Below, piece by piece: positions 1 to 8,488 of a DNA stretch of 33,620 nucleotides (the first letter of the stretch is position 1; each line of letters begins with the position of its first letter). The DNA is from Pseudomonadota bacterium (lineage in GTDB: Bacteria > Pseudomonadota > Gammaproteobacteria > Burkholderiales > Burkholderiaceae_C). The translations under genes and the position numbers were made by a program. Under the pieces are notes generated by a model. The model did no database searches and had not been told where the DNA came from. It saw only the letters and a program-made list of their open reading frames with translations. The stretch is taken from positions 1 through 33,620 of the forward strand of contig JAKBNS010000210.1 of the NCBI GenBank assembly GCA_021830925.1. The letters run 5' to 3'.

Positions 1-1
1 C

Positions 2-106
2 CGCGGCACAGACATCGCAGCACGCATGGCGGCGGCGTCACGCGACGGCCGGGACGAAGCGATCTTCGACAAGGGGAACATGCTCGTACCTCGGCTGGGC
101 GGATGA
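2..106 (+). CDS. possible 3' end of a CDS truncated by the left window edge (frame 2: ...RGTDIAARMAAASRDGRDEAIFDKGNMLVPRLGG*), product unknown
   Basis: Open frame from the window edge to TGA at 104-106. Only about 34 codons are visible and no family is recognised. Confidence 0.2.
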   Translation, partial: RGTDIAARMAAASRDGRDEAIFDKGNMLVPRLGG

Positions 107-264
107 CGGTGCGCAGAATCGCATGATGGTCATCCCCCCTCATCCCATGGGGATTCGAGGAATCGTCGAGCCGCGACCGACAGCCGTCGCAGGTCGCGCG
201 GTGGCTCCGCGCGGGTTCACGCCCGGCTCGCGTCCCGCTCACGCGCGCGGGTGCGCGGGAAAAA

Positions 265-690
265 TCAGTCGCTACGCAGCAGCTCGCGCAGCCACAGCAG
301 TTCGCGCAACAGATCCTCTCGCCCGGCCGGCGGCCAGGTGGCGGGCTCGCCGGCGGGCAGCGGCACGGCCGGCACCTCGGGCAGCACCACCGCGGCCGTG
401 CCCTCGGCGCCGCGCGGACCTTCGGCGCCGTGGCCCTGGCTCAGCTTGGCGCGCGCGCCGTGGATGGTGAAGCCCTGGTCGTAGAGCAGTTCACGGATGC
501 GCCGGATCAGCAGGACTTCGTGGTGCTGGTAGTAGCGCCGGTTGCCGCGGCGCTTCATCGGGCGCAGCTGGCTGAATTCCTGTTCCCAGTAGCGCAGCAC
601 GTGGGCCTTCACGCCGCAGAGTTCGCTGACCTCACCGATGGTGAAGTAGCGCTTGGCGGGAATCGGAGGCAGATCCGAGGAGGCGGTCAT
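265..690 (-). CDS. MerR family transcriptional regulator
   Basis: 141 aa ORF with MerR winged-helix signature (YFTIGEVSELCGVKAHVLRYWEQEF...RRGNRRYY). Lies just downstream of ihfA, a common betaproteobacterial arrangement. Confidence 0.9.
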   Translation of the reverse strand: MTASSDLPPIPAKRYFTIGEVSELCGVKAHVLRYWEQEFSQLRPMKRRGNRRYYQHHEVLLIRRIRELLYDQGFTIHGARAKLSQGHGAEGPRGAEGTAAVVLPEVPAVPLPAGEPATWPPAGREDLLRELLWLRELLRSD

Positions 691-736
691 GGCAGGGAGC
701 GGCTCAGCGGGCGGGATCGGGGCCTGGGAGCTGCGC

Positions 737-1099
737 TCAGCCGCGGCTCACGGTGCCGGTGACGGTCAGCGGCATGGCCGCCTCGTTGCTGCCCTGAAGC
801 TGTTCCTTGAACTTCTGGCTAGGGTGGAAAGTGACCACGCGGCGCGCGCGGATGGGGATGACTTCGCCGGTGCGCGGGTTGCGCCCGGGGCGCTGCGCCT
901 TGTCGCGCAGCTGGAAGTTGCCGAAATTGGACAGCTTGACGTCCTGGCCGCCGGCCAGCGTGTCGCGGATCAGGTCGAAAAACGCGTCCACCATGTCCTT
1001 GGACTCGCGCTTGTTCAGCCCGATGCGCTCATACAGGAGTTCCGACAACTCGGCCTTGGTCAGGCTCGGAGTCTGCAGGCTGGTGACCAGTTTTTCCAT
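737..1099 (-). CDS. ihfA: integration host factor subunit alpha
   Basis: [83 protein letters not shown]..., the DNABII family. Start refined to ATG at 1099; the ORF track extends it artificially to 2533. Confidence 0.96.
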   Translation of the reverse strand: MEKLVTSLQTPSLTKAELSELLYERIGLNKRESKDMVDAFFDLIRDTLAGGQDVKLSNFGNFQLRDKAQRPGRNPRTGEVIPIRARRVVTFHPSQKFKEQLQGSNEAAMPLTVTGTVSRG

Positions 1100-1143
1100 G
1101 ATGGGGTGGGTCCTTCGCGAAAGACGGTCGTCGGAGTCGGCGC

Positions 1144-3564
1144 TCAGCCGCGCAGGCGGGCGTCGAAGGCACGCTGCATGGCCTCGACCACCGCGGCGCA
1201 GGCGGCGTCGGCCTGGGCGTCGGTGAGGGTCTCCTCGGCCTGCAGGCTCAGGCGCAGAGCCAGGCTGCGGGTGCTGGTGTCCGGCAGCGCGAACACGTCG
1301 AAGATCACCGCGTCCGCCAGGATGGCGCAACGCGCGTCGCCGCCGCGCAGTTCGCGGGTCAGTTCCAGCACCTTCGCCGCGGGCACCGAGGCTTCGAGCA
1401 CGAAGGCCAGGTCGCGCAGCACGGTGGGAGTGCGCGGCAAGGCGTGGGGCTGCGCGAGCTGCTGGGTCTGCAGCGTGGCGGCGTCGAGTTCGAACAGGAT
1501 CGGCGCATGCGGCAGCGCGTATTTCTGCACCCAGCGCGGATGCAACTCGCCCAGCACGCCGGCGCGCCGCCCGTCGATCAGCACCGCGGCGGCGCGCCCC
1601 GGATGCAGCGCCGGGTGATCCACCGGCTCGAAGCGCAGCTCGCCGCAGCCGGCGCACAGCTGCTGCACGTCGGCCTTGACGTCGTAGAAGTCCACCTGGC
1701 GCTCCGGCGCCGCCCAGCCGGTGGGCATCACCGGACCGTAGGCCAGCCCGCCCACGCGGGTGGGCTGCTCCACCCCCGCCGGTTGCAGGTCGTCGCGTCC
1801 GGGCGCGCGCAGGAACACGCGGCCGACTTCGAACACGCGGGCACGGCGCGCGCGCTGGTTGAGGTTGGCGCGCAGGGTCTGCAGCAGCCCGCCGAGCAGG
1901 CTCGAGCGCATCACGCTGGCCTGCGCGCTGATCGGGTTGCGCAGCGCGATGGGGTTCGGGTTGCCGGCCAGGTCGCTTTCCCATTCGGGCTCGGCGAAGC
2001 TGAACTGGATGGTCTCCTGGTAGCCGCGCTCGACCAGCGCCAGGCGCAGCGCGTGCTGGCTGCGCCGGCCCTCGGGTTCGGGCAGCATGGACATGCGCGC
2101 CAGCGGCGCGCGCACCGGGATGTTGGCGTAGCCGTGGATGCGCGCGATCTCCTCCACCAGGTCCTCCTCGATCTCGAGATCGAAGCGGTGGCTGGGCGGG
2201 GTGACCACGAAGCGCTCGTCGGCGCCCTGCCCTTCGCGCAGCGCCGGCAGGCCCAGGCGATGGAAGATCTGCGCCATGCGATCGGCTCCCACCGGGGTGC
2301 CGATGATGCGCTCGCAGCGCGCCACGCGCATGGCCACCGGCTTGCGCTCGGGCAGGCGCAGGCGCTGGTCGTCCACCGGGCCGGCCTGGCCGCCGCAGAC
2401 GTCGAGGATCAGGCGCGTGATGTATTCCAGGTGCTCGACAGTGGTGGCGGGATCGACGCCGCGCTCGAAGCGCGCGCCGGCGTCGGTGCTGAAGTTGTAG
2501 CGCCGCGCGCGCCCGCGGATGGACTGCGGCCACCAGAAGGCCGCCTCCACGTAGACGTTGCGGGTGTCCAGGCTCACCGCGGTGGCCTCGCCGCCCATGA
2601 TGCCGGCCAGGGACTCGATGCCCTTGCCGGCGGCGATCACGCCCACGCGTTCATCGACCTGCACGGTCTGCCCGTTGAGCAGTTCCAGGGATTCGCCGGG
2701 ACGGCCCCAGCGCACTTCCAGGCCGCCCTCGATGCGGTCGAGGTCGAACACGTGGGTGGGACGCCCGAGCTCGAGCATCACGTAGTTGGAGATGTCCACC
2801 AGGGCCGAGATGCTGCGCTGGCCGGCGCGCTCCAGGCGCTGGCGCAGCCACGCCGGGGTGGGAGCCCGCGCGTCAACGCCGCGGACCACGCGCCCGGAGA
2901 AGCGCCCGCAGAGGTCGTCGGCGAGCACGCGCACCGGCAGACGTTCCTGCAGGGCCGGCGCTACCGGCTCGAAGCGCGGCCGCACCAGCTCGGCACCGGT
3001 GATGGCCGAGAGTTCGCGCGCCACGCCGTACACGCTCATGCAATGGCCGAGGTTGGGCGTGAGCTTGATCTCCAGCACCCGCTCGTCCAGGCGCAGCGCC
3101 TCGCGCACGTCCTGGCCCACCTCGAGCTGCTCGTCCAGCGCCAGCAGCCCGGAATGGTCGGACGACAGGCCCAGCTCGCGCGCCGAGCACAGCATGCCCT
3201 GCGAGTCCACGCCGCGCATGCGCGCGGCGCCGATGCGAAACGCCTTGCCGCCGGCCTCGGCCGGGGGCAGTTCGGCGCCGATGATCGCGCAAGGCACCTT
3301 CATGCCGGCAACCACGTTGGGCGCGCCGCACACGATCTGCAGCGGCGCCTCGCCGCCGGCGTCGACCCGGCACACGCGCAGGCGGTCGGCGTCCGGATGG
3401 GGTGTCACTTCCAGCACCCGGGCCACCACGACACCGCGGAAGTCCGGCGCGGCGGCGCGCAGTTCCTCGACCTCGAGACCGGCCATGGTCAGGCCTTCGG
3501 CGAGTTCCTCGATGCCGAGATTCGGGTTGCAGAAACTGCGCAGCCAGGATTCGGGTACTTGCAT
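1144..3564 (-). CDS. pheT: phenylalanine--tRNA ligase subunit beta
   Basis: 806 aa; N-terminal [34 protein letters not shown], tRNA-binding domain, B5 domain and C-terminal FDX-ACB domain; next to pheS. Confidence 0.97.
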   Translation of the reverse strand: MQVPESWLRSFCNPNLGIEELAEGLTMAGLEVEELRAAAPDFRGVVVARVLEVTPHPDADRLRVCRVDAGGEAPLQIVCGAPNVVAGMKVPCAIIGAELPPAEAGGKAFRIGAARMRGVDSQGMLCSARELGLSSDHSGLLALDEQLEVGQDVREALRLDERVLEIKLTPNLGHCMSVYGVARELSAITGAELVRPRFEPVAPALQERLPVRVLADDLCGRFSGRVVRGVDARAPTPAWLRQRLERAGQRSISALVDISNYVMLELGRPTHVFDLDRIEGGLEVRWGRPGESLELLNGQTVQVDERVGVIAAGKGIESLAGIMGGEATAVSLDTRNVYVEAAFWWPQSIRGRARRYNFSTDAGARFERGVDPATTVEHLEYITRLILDVCGGQAGPVDDQRLRLPERKPVAMRVARCERIIGTPVGADRMAQIFHRLGLPALREGQGADERFVVTPPSHRFDLEIEEDLVEEIARIHGYANIPVRAPLARMSMLPEPEGRRSQHALRLALVERGYQETIQFSFAEPEWESDLAGNPNPIALRNPISAQASVMRSSLLGGLLQTLRANLNQRARRARVFEVGRVFLRAPGRDDLQPAGVEQPTRVGGLAYGPVMPTGWAAPERQVDFYDVKADVQQLCAGCGELRFEPVDHPALHPGRAAAVLIDGRRAGVLGELHPRWVQKYALPHAPILFELDAATLQTQQLAQPHALPRTPTVLRDLAFVLEASVPAAKVLELTRELRGGDARCAILADAVIFDVFALPDTSTRSLALRLSLQAEETLTDAQADAACAAVVEAMQRAFDARLRG

Positions 3565-3613
3565 GGATCGGCGGGAAACGAAATCGGGATTCGGGAAATG
3601 GGCGCGCGTCGGT

Positions 3614-4672
3614 TCAGGCGGCGTCGAACTGTTCGAGAAAGCGCAGGTCCGAGCCGTAGAACTGGCGCAGGTCGCCGATTCCGTAGCGCAGCATGGTCAG
3701 ACGCTCGATGCCGGAGCCGAAGGCGAAGCCGATGTGGCGTTCCGGGTCCAGCCCGAAGTTGCGCACCACCACCGGGTGCACCTGGCCGGCGCCGGAGATC
3801 TCCAGCCAGCGCCCGCGCAGCGGGCCGCTGTCGAACATCATGTCGATCTCGGCAGAGGGCTCGGTGAAGGGGAAATACGAGGGACGAAAGCGCAACTCGA
3901 TGTCGTCGCGCTCGAAAAACGCGTGCAGGAACGCGGTGTACACGCCCTTCAGGTCGGCCATGGAAACGTTCTCACCGATCCACAGCCCTTCGAACTGGTG
4001 GAACATCGGCGAGTGCGTGGCGTCGCTGTCCACGCGGTAGGTGCGTCCTGGGGCGATGACCCGGATGTCGGGCATCCCGGCCGCGCCCTGGTGGCGCTGC
4101 ACGTGGGCGCGCGCGTGGCGCACCTGCATCGGCGAGGTGTGGGTGCGCAGCAGCAGCGGCTGGCCGCGCGCGTCGTCGAGGTCGACGTAGAAGGTGTCCT
4201 GCATCGAACGTGCCGGGTGGTCCTGCGGCGAGTTCAAGGCGGTGAAGTTGGTCCAGTCGTCCTCGATCTCGGGGCCGTCGGCGACCTCGAAGCCGATGGA
4301 GCGGAAGATGGATTCGATGCGCATCCACGAGCGCACCACCGGATGCACCCCGCCGCGGCGCTGTCCGCGCCCGTCCAGCGTGACGTCGATGGCCTGCTCG
4401 GCCAGGCGCGCCTGCAGCTCGGCCTCGGCCAGCGCGTCGCGCCGCGCCTGCAGCGCCTGCTCGATGGCCTGCTTGGCCAGGTTGATCTCGGCACCTTGCG
4501 CGCGCTTGTCCTCGGCGGACAGTTTCGCGAGGTCCTTCATCAGCGCGGTGATGGCGCCGGACTTGCCCAGGAAGCGGGCCTTGGCGTTCTCCAGCTCGGC
4601 CGCGCTCGGGCTGGCTGCGAACTGTTCGCGCGCCTGGTTCACCAGGTCCTGCAGTTGCGTGTTCGTGGTCAT
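3614..4672 (-). CDS. pheS: phenylalanine--tRNA ligase subunit alpha
   Basis: 352 aa; class II aaRS motifs ([67 protein letters not shown]). Confidence 0.97.
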   Translation of the reverse strand: MTTNTQLQDLVNQAREQFAASPSAAELENAKARFLGKSGAITALMKDLAKLSAEDKRAQGAEINLAKQAIEQALQARRDALAEAELQARLAEQAIDVTLDGRGQRRGGVHPVVRSWMRIESIFRSIGFEVADGPEIEDDWTNFTALNSPQDHPARSMQDTFYVDLDDARGQPLLLRTHTSPMQVRHARAHVQRHQGAAGMPDIRVIAPGRTYRVDSDATHSPMFHQFEGLWIGENVSMADLKGVYTAFLHAFFERDDIELRFRPSYFPFTEPSAEIDMMFDSGPLRGRWLEISGAGQVHPVVVRNFGLDPERHIGFAFGSGIERLTMLRYGIGDLRQFYGSDLRFLEQFDAA

Positions 4673-4714
4673 CGCAAAACCTTCAGGCCGGCGCCGCGGG
4701 GCGGCGGCGGCGTG

Positions 4715-4742
4715 AAAAAAGGCCCGGGAACATCCCAGGCCT
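4715..4742 (-). terminator. intrinsic terminator/attenuator-like hairpin in the rplT-pheS intergenic region
   Basis: Minus-strand RNA AGGCCUGGG-AUGUU-CCCGGGCCU followed by UUUUU: 9-bp stem with one G.U pair and 5-nt loop, 42 nt upstream of the pheS ATG. Confidence 0.7.
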
Positions 4743-4756
4743 GCGGCTTGTCGCTG

Positions 4757-4781
4757 GGGAGCGCGCGCCCGGCGCGCTCCC
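4757..4781 (-). repeat. perfect inverted repeat (10-bp stem, 5-nt loop) between rplT and the pheS-proximal terminator
   Basis: GGGAGCGCGC-CGGGC-GCGCGCTCCC on the minus strand, within 12 nt of the rplT stop codon. Confidence 0.7.
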
Positions 4782-4792
4782 TGGGCCTCGAC

Positions 4793-5149
4793 TCAGGCCA
4801 GCTTCGCGCGTACGGCCTCGACGATCTTGCCGAAGGCGGCGCTGTCGTGCACCGCCATGTCGGCCAGGACCTTGCGGTCGATGTCGATCGAGGCCTTCTT
4901 CATGCCGTTCATGAACACGCTGTAGCTCATGCCGAGCTCGCGCACGGCGGCGTTGATACGCGTGATCCACAGCGCGCGGAACTCGCGCTTCTTGGCACGG
5001 CGGTCGCGGTAGGCGTACTGGCCGGCCTTCATCACCGCCTGCTTGGCGATGCGGAATACGTTCTTGCGGCGGCCGCGGAAACCCTTGGCCTGGTCGAGCA
5101 CCTTCTTGTGGCGGGCGCGAGCCGTTACACCACGTTTGACGCGAGGCAT
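4793..5149 (-). CDS. rplT: 50S ribosomal protein L20
   Basis: 118 aa [68 protein letters not shown]. Confidence 0.98.
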   Translation of the reverse strand: MPRVKRGVTARARHKKVLDQAKGFRGRRKNVFRIAKQAVMKAGQYAYRDRRAKKREFRALWITRINAAVRELGMSYSVFMNGMKKASIDIDRKVLADMAVHDSAAFGKIVEAVRAKLA

Positions 5150-5198
5150 CTGAACACTCCTTTACCGAATAGGGACAACGTCGCGAGAGCTTGCGGGC

Positions 5199-5396
5199 TC
5201 AGGCGAAGGGCATCATCTGGGCGATATGGCCCATGTTCGTGGCGTGCACTTCGGCACTGCCGCGCAGATGACGCTTGTTCTTGGTCGTCTTCTTGGTCAG
5301 GATGTGACGCTTGAAGGCCTGGCCGCGCTTGACCGTGCCACCCGGCCGAACGCGAAAGCGCTTGGCGGCGCTCTTCTTGGTTTTCATCTTGGGCAT
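5199..5396 (-). CDS. rpmI: 50S ribosomal protein L35
   Basis: [65 protein letters not shown] (65 aa). Start refined to ATG at 5396. Confidence 0.97.
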   Translation of the reverse strand: MPKMKTKKSAAKRFRVRPGGTVKRGQAFKRHILTKKTTKNKRHLRGSAEVHATNMGHIAQMMPFA

Positions 5397-5477
5397 GAAT
5401 CGCTCCGTAAGTATGAACATGATCACAGGCGCCCGCGCGTTGCGGAACTTGAGCCTGTGCGCACTTGGAATCGACAA

Positions 5478-5577
5478 CGGCCCGGATGAACCGGGCCGCC
5501 GCCGGGGCCCGCAGCACGGCTTGCGCCGTGCTCGCGGATGGGTTCGCCGCGGCGCGCGGGGCACGCCCGCCGCGGCG
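5478..5577 (-). promoter_or_regulatory. structured infC-rpmI intergenic leader (three hairpins), candidate L20 autoregulatory region
   Basis: Perfect inverted repeats: 5478-5498 (CGGCCCGG/CCGGGCCG), 5513-5532 (AGCACGGC/GCCGTGCT), 5545-5577 (CGCCGCGGC/GCCGCGGCG). Located upstream of rpmI-rplT, where L20 autoregulation acts in E. coli. Confidence 0.45.
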
Positions 5578-5588
5578 GTGCCGGTGCG

Positions 5589-6134
5589 CTATTTCTTCTT
5601 GCGCGGTGCCAGCACCATGATCATCTGCCGTCCCTCCAGGCGCGGCATCTGCTCGACCTGGGCATGGCCCTCGAGGTCGTCGCGCACCCGCTCGAGCAGG
5701 CGCATGCCGATTTCCTGGTGGGTGATCTCGCGGCCGCGAAAACGCAGCGAGATCTTGGCCTTGTCACCGTCGTCCAGGAAGCGCTTCAGATTGCGCAACT
5801 TGATCTGGTAGTCGCCCTCGTCGGTGGCAGGCCGGAACTTGACCTCCTTGATCTGGATCTGCTTTTGCTTGAGCTTCGCCTCGTGGGAGCGCTTTTGCTC
5901 CTGGTACTTGAACTTGCCGTAGTCCATCAGCCGGCAGACCGGCGGCACGGCCGTGGCGGCAATCTCCACCAGGTCGACCCCGCGTTCCTCGGCCAGGCGC
6001 AAGGCCTCTCCGATGGACACGATCCCCAGCGCCTCGTTTTCCTCGTCGCTCAGGCGGACCTCGGGGGCGTTGATTTCACGGTTCAGGCGATGGGCCCTTT
6101 TCTCCGGGGCGTTGCGGCTCTGTAGCGTAGCGAT
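5589..6134 (-). CDS. infC: translation initiation factor IF-3 with ATC start codon
   Basis: The track's ATG-initiated version (5589..6020) lacks the N-terminus. Extending in frame gives [47 protein letters not shown]..., starting at ATC (6134-6132) with SD-like GAAAGG upstream. Confidence 0.93.
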   Translation of the reverse strand: MATLQSRNAPEKRAHRLNREINAPEVRLSDEENEALGIVSIGEALRLAEERGVDLVEIAATAVPPVCRLMDYGKFKYQEQKRSHEAKLKQKQIQIKEVKFRPATDEGDYQIKLRNLKRFLDDGDKAKISLRFRGREITHQEIGMRLLERVRDDLEGHAQVEQMPRLEGRQMIMVLAPRKKK

Positions 6135-6198
6135 GGTTCAGCCTTTCAAAGAATTCGTGAACGGAGGACAGGGTTCCCGCAGGCGCAGGCGCCGGCGT

Positions 6199-8121
6199 TC
6201 AACCCGCCTGAAGCGCGGAGAGCTCGGCGCGAACGCGCTGCTCGAACGCAGACAGGCTCAGAACGCCCAGATCCTGGTTGCCGCGCGCGCGCACCGCAAC
6301 CGACTCGCTGGCACGTTCCTTGTCCCCCACCACGAGTAGGTAGGGAATCTTTTGCAACGAATGTTCCCGGATTTTATAACCGATCTTATCGCTGCGCAAA
6401 TCAGACTCAACTCTAAGGCCTTGTTTTTGCAGTCTTTGCGCCACTTGGGCCGCGTAGTCGGCCGAGTCGTCGGTGATGCTCATCACCACGGCCTGCACCG
6501 GCGCGAGCCACAGCGGCATGGCGCCGGCGTGGTGTTCGATCAGCATGCCGATGAAACGCTCCATCGAGCCGACGATGGCGCGATGCAGCATGACGGGCCG
6601 GCGCCGCGCGGACTGCTCGTCCACGTAGTTGGCGTCCAGGCGCTCGGGCATCATGAAATCCACCTGCATCGTGCCCACCTGCCAGGCGCGTCCGATCGAG
6701 TCCTTCAAGTGGTATTCGATCTTCGGGCCGTAGAACGCGCCCTCGCCGGGCAGTTCGGTCCAGCTCTCGACGCCGCTGCCGCGCAGCGCGTCGCGCAGCG
6801 CCTGCTCGGCCTTGTCCCAGACCTCGTCGCTGCCGATGCGCTTTTCCGGGCGCAGCGCGATTTTCAACGCGATGTCGGTGAACCCGAAATCCGCGTAGGT
6901 CTTCATGGCCTGGCCGTGGAAGGCCGCCACCTCGGACTCGATCTGCCGCTCGGTGCAGAAGATGTGCCCGTCGTCCTGGGTGAAGCCGCGCACCCGCAGC
7001 AGCCCGTGCAGCGCGCCGGAGGGCTCGTTGCGGTGGCAACCGCCGAATTCGCCGTAGCGCAGCGGCAGGTCGCGGTAGCTGCGCAGGCCGGCGTTGAAAA
7101 TCTGTACATGCCCGGGGCAGTTCATCGGCTTGAGCGCGTACTGGCGCTTCTCCGACTCGGTGAAGAACATGTTCTCCGCGTAGTTGTCCCAGTGGCCCGA
7201 GCGCTTCCACAGGCTCACGTCCAGCACCTGGGGGCCACGCACCTCGTGGTAGCCGCTGTCGCGGTACACGCGGCGCATGTACTGCTCCACCGCCTGCCAG
7301 ATCTGCCATCCCTTGGGGTGCCAGAAGGCCAGGCCGGGGGCCTCGTCCTGGAAATGGAACAGGTCGAGCTCGCGTCCCAGGCGACGATGGTCGCGCTTCT
7401 CGGCTTCCTCCAGTCGGTGCAGATAGGCGGCCTGCTCCTCCTTGCGCGCCCAGGCGGTGCCATAGATGCGCTGGAGTTGCTCGTTGCGGTGGTCGCCGCG
7501 CCAGTAGGCGCCGGCCACCTTCATGAGCTTGAACACCTGCAGGCGCCCGGTGGAGGGCACGTGGGGGCCGCGGCACAGGTCGGTGAAGGAGCCTTCCGTG
7601 TACAGCGACACGTCCTCGCCGGCCGGGATGTCGCGGATGATCTCGGCCTTGTAGCGCTCGCCCTGCCCTTCGAAGAAGGCCACGGCCTCGTCGCGCGGCA
7701 GCACGCGGCGCTGCACGGGCTCGTCGCGCGCGGCGATCTGCGCCATGCGCTGCTCGATCGCGCCCAGGTCCTCGGGCGTGAACGGGCGCTTGTAGGCGAA
7801 GTCGTAGTAGAAGCCATCGTCGATCACCGGGCCGATGGTGACCTGCGCCTCGGGAAACAGTTCCTTGACGGCGTAGGCCAGCAAGTGGGCGGTGGAGTGG
7901 CGCAGCACCTCCAGGCCTTCCGGGTCCTTGGCGGTGACGATGCTCACGCGCACGTCCTGCCCGTCCTGCAGGCGGTGGCTGAGGTCGACCAGGCGGTCGT
8001 CCACCTTGGCGGCCAGCGCCGCCTTGGCCAGGCCGGGGCCGATGCTGGCGGCCACGTCGGCCAGGCTCAGCGGTTGTTCGTAACTGCGGCGCGATCCGTC
8101 GGGAAGCGTGATGTTGAGCAT
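6199..8121 (-). CDS. thrS: threonine--tRNA ligase
   Basis: [36 protein letters not shown]... TGS domain, then class II ThrRS core ([26 protein letters not shown]). Start refined to 8121 (640 aa) rather than 8388. Confidence 0.97.
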   Translation of the reverse strand: MLNITLPDGSRRSYEQPLSLADVAASIGPGLAKAALAAKVDDRLVDLSHRLQDGQDVRVSIVTAKDPEGLEVLRHSTAHLLAYAVKELFPEAQVTIGPVIDDGFYYDFAYKRPFTPEDLGAIEQRMAQIAARDEPVQRRVLPRDEAVAFFEGQGERYKAEIIRDIPAGEDVSLYTEGSFTDLCRGPHVPSTGRLQVFKLMKVAGAYWRGDHRNEQLQRIYGTAWARKEEQAAYLHRLEEAEKRDHRRLGRELDLFHFQDEAPGLAFWHPKGWQIWQAVEQYMRRVYRDSGYHEVRGPQVLDVSLWKRSGHWDNYAENMFFTESEKRQYALKPMNCPGHVQIFNAGLRSYRDLPLRYGEFGGCHRNEPSGALHGLLRVRGFTQDDGHIFCTERQIESEVAAFHGQAMKTYADFGFTDIALKIALRPEKRIGSDEVWDKAEQALRDALRGSGVESWTELPGEGAFYGPKIEYHLKDSIGRAWQVGTMQVDFMMPERLDANYVDEQSARRRPVMLHRAIVGSMERFIGMLIEHHAGAMPLWLAPVQAVVMSITDDSADYAAQVAQRLQKQGLRVESDLRSDKIGYKIREHSLQKIPYLLVVGDKERASESVAVRARGNQDLGVLSLSAFEQRVRAELSALQAG

Positions 8122-8142
8122 GGTGCGCTGGAAGCGGGCAAC

Positions 8143-8167
8143 AAAAAAGTGCGGGCAAGCCGCACTT
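8143..8167 (-). terminator. intrinsic terminator hairpin immediately upstream of thrS (candidate attenuator)
   Basis: Minus-strand RNA AAGUGCGG-CUUGC-CCGCACUU followed by UUUU. Perfect 8-bp stem; U-tract ends about 21 nt before the thrS ATG. Confidence 0.7.
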
Positions 8168-8343
8168 GTGTCTTTGCTACGCGTCGGAGGTTTGCGCGCG
8201 CGACGATCCGCACAGCCTGGTCGGGAGTTCAGGGCTCGCGACGAGTTCGCGCGGGCAGCGGCAAACGGGGCTGTGCGTTCATGGGCACGGTGCAGGCAGT
8301 GCGGCTCTGACAGTGCGGCCCTCATCGGGGCCGGCGAAAAATC

Positions 8344-8420
<77 letters not shown>

Positions 8421-8488
8421 GGAAACCGTAAATAGTAGCACGAGATTGCCGATTCCAGGCAAGTATTCCAGGCGTACCCCAGGTGCGT

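Noticed and set aside
1444-3867. Plus-strand 807-aa ORF antisense to pheT
   Set aside because: Shadow ORF of high-GC coding DNA; the composition (His/Gln/Arg/Ala/Gly-rich) has no recognisable domain and it lies fully opposite the well-supported pheT.
2786-5314. Plus-strand 842-aa ORF antisense to pheT/pheS/rplT
   Set aside because: Antisense shadow ORF spanning several real genes; no protein-like motifs.
8222-8282. Small [20 protein letters not shown] in the thrS leader as a threonine leader peptide
   Set aside because: Contains only one Thr codon and no Shine-Dalgarno; not convincing as an attenuation leader peptide.
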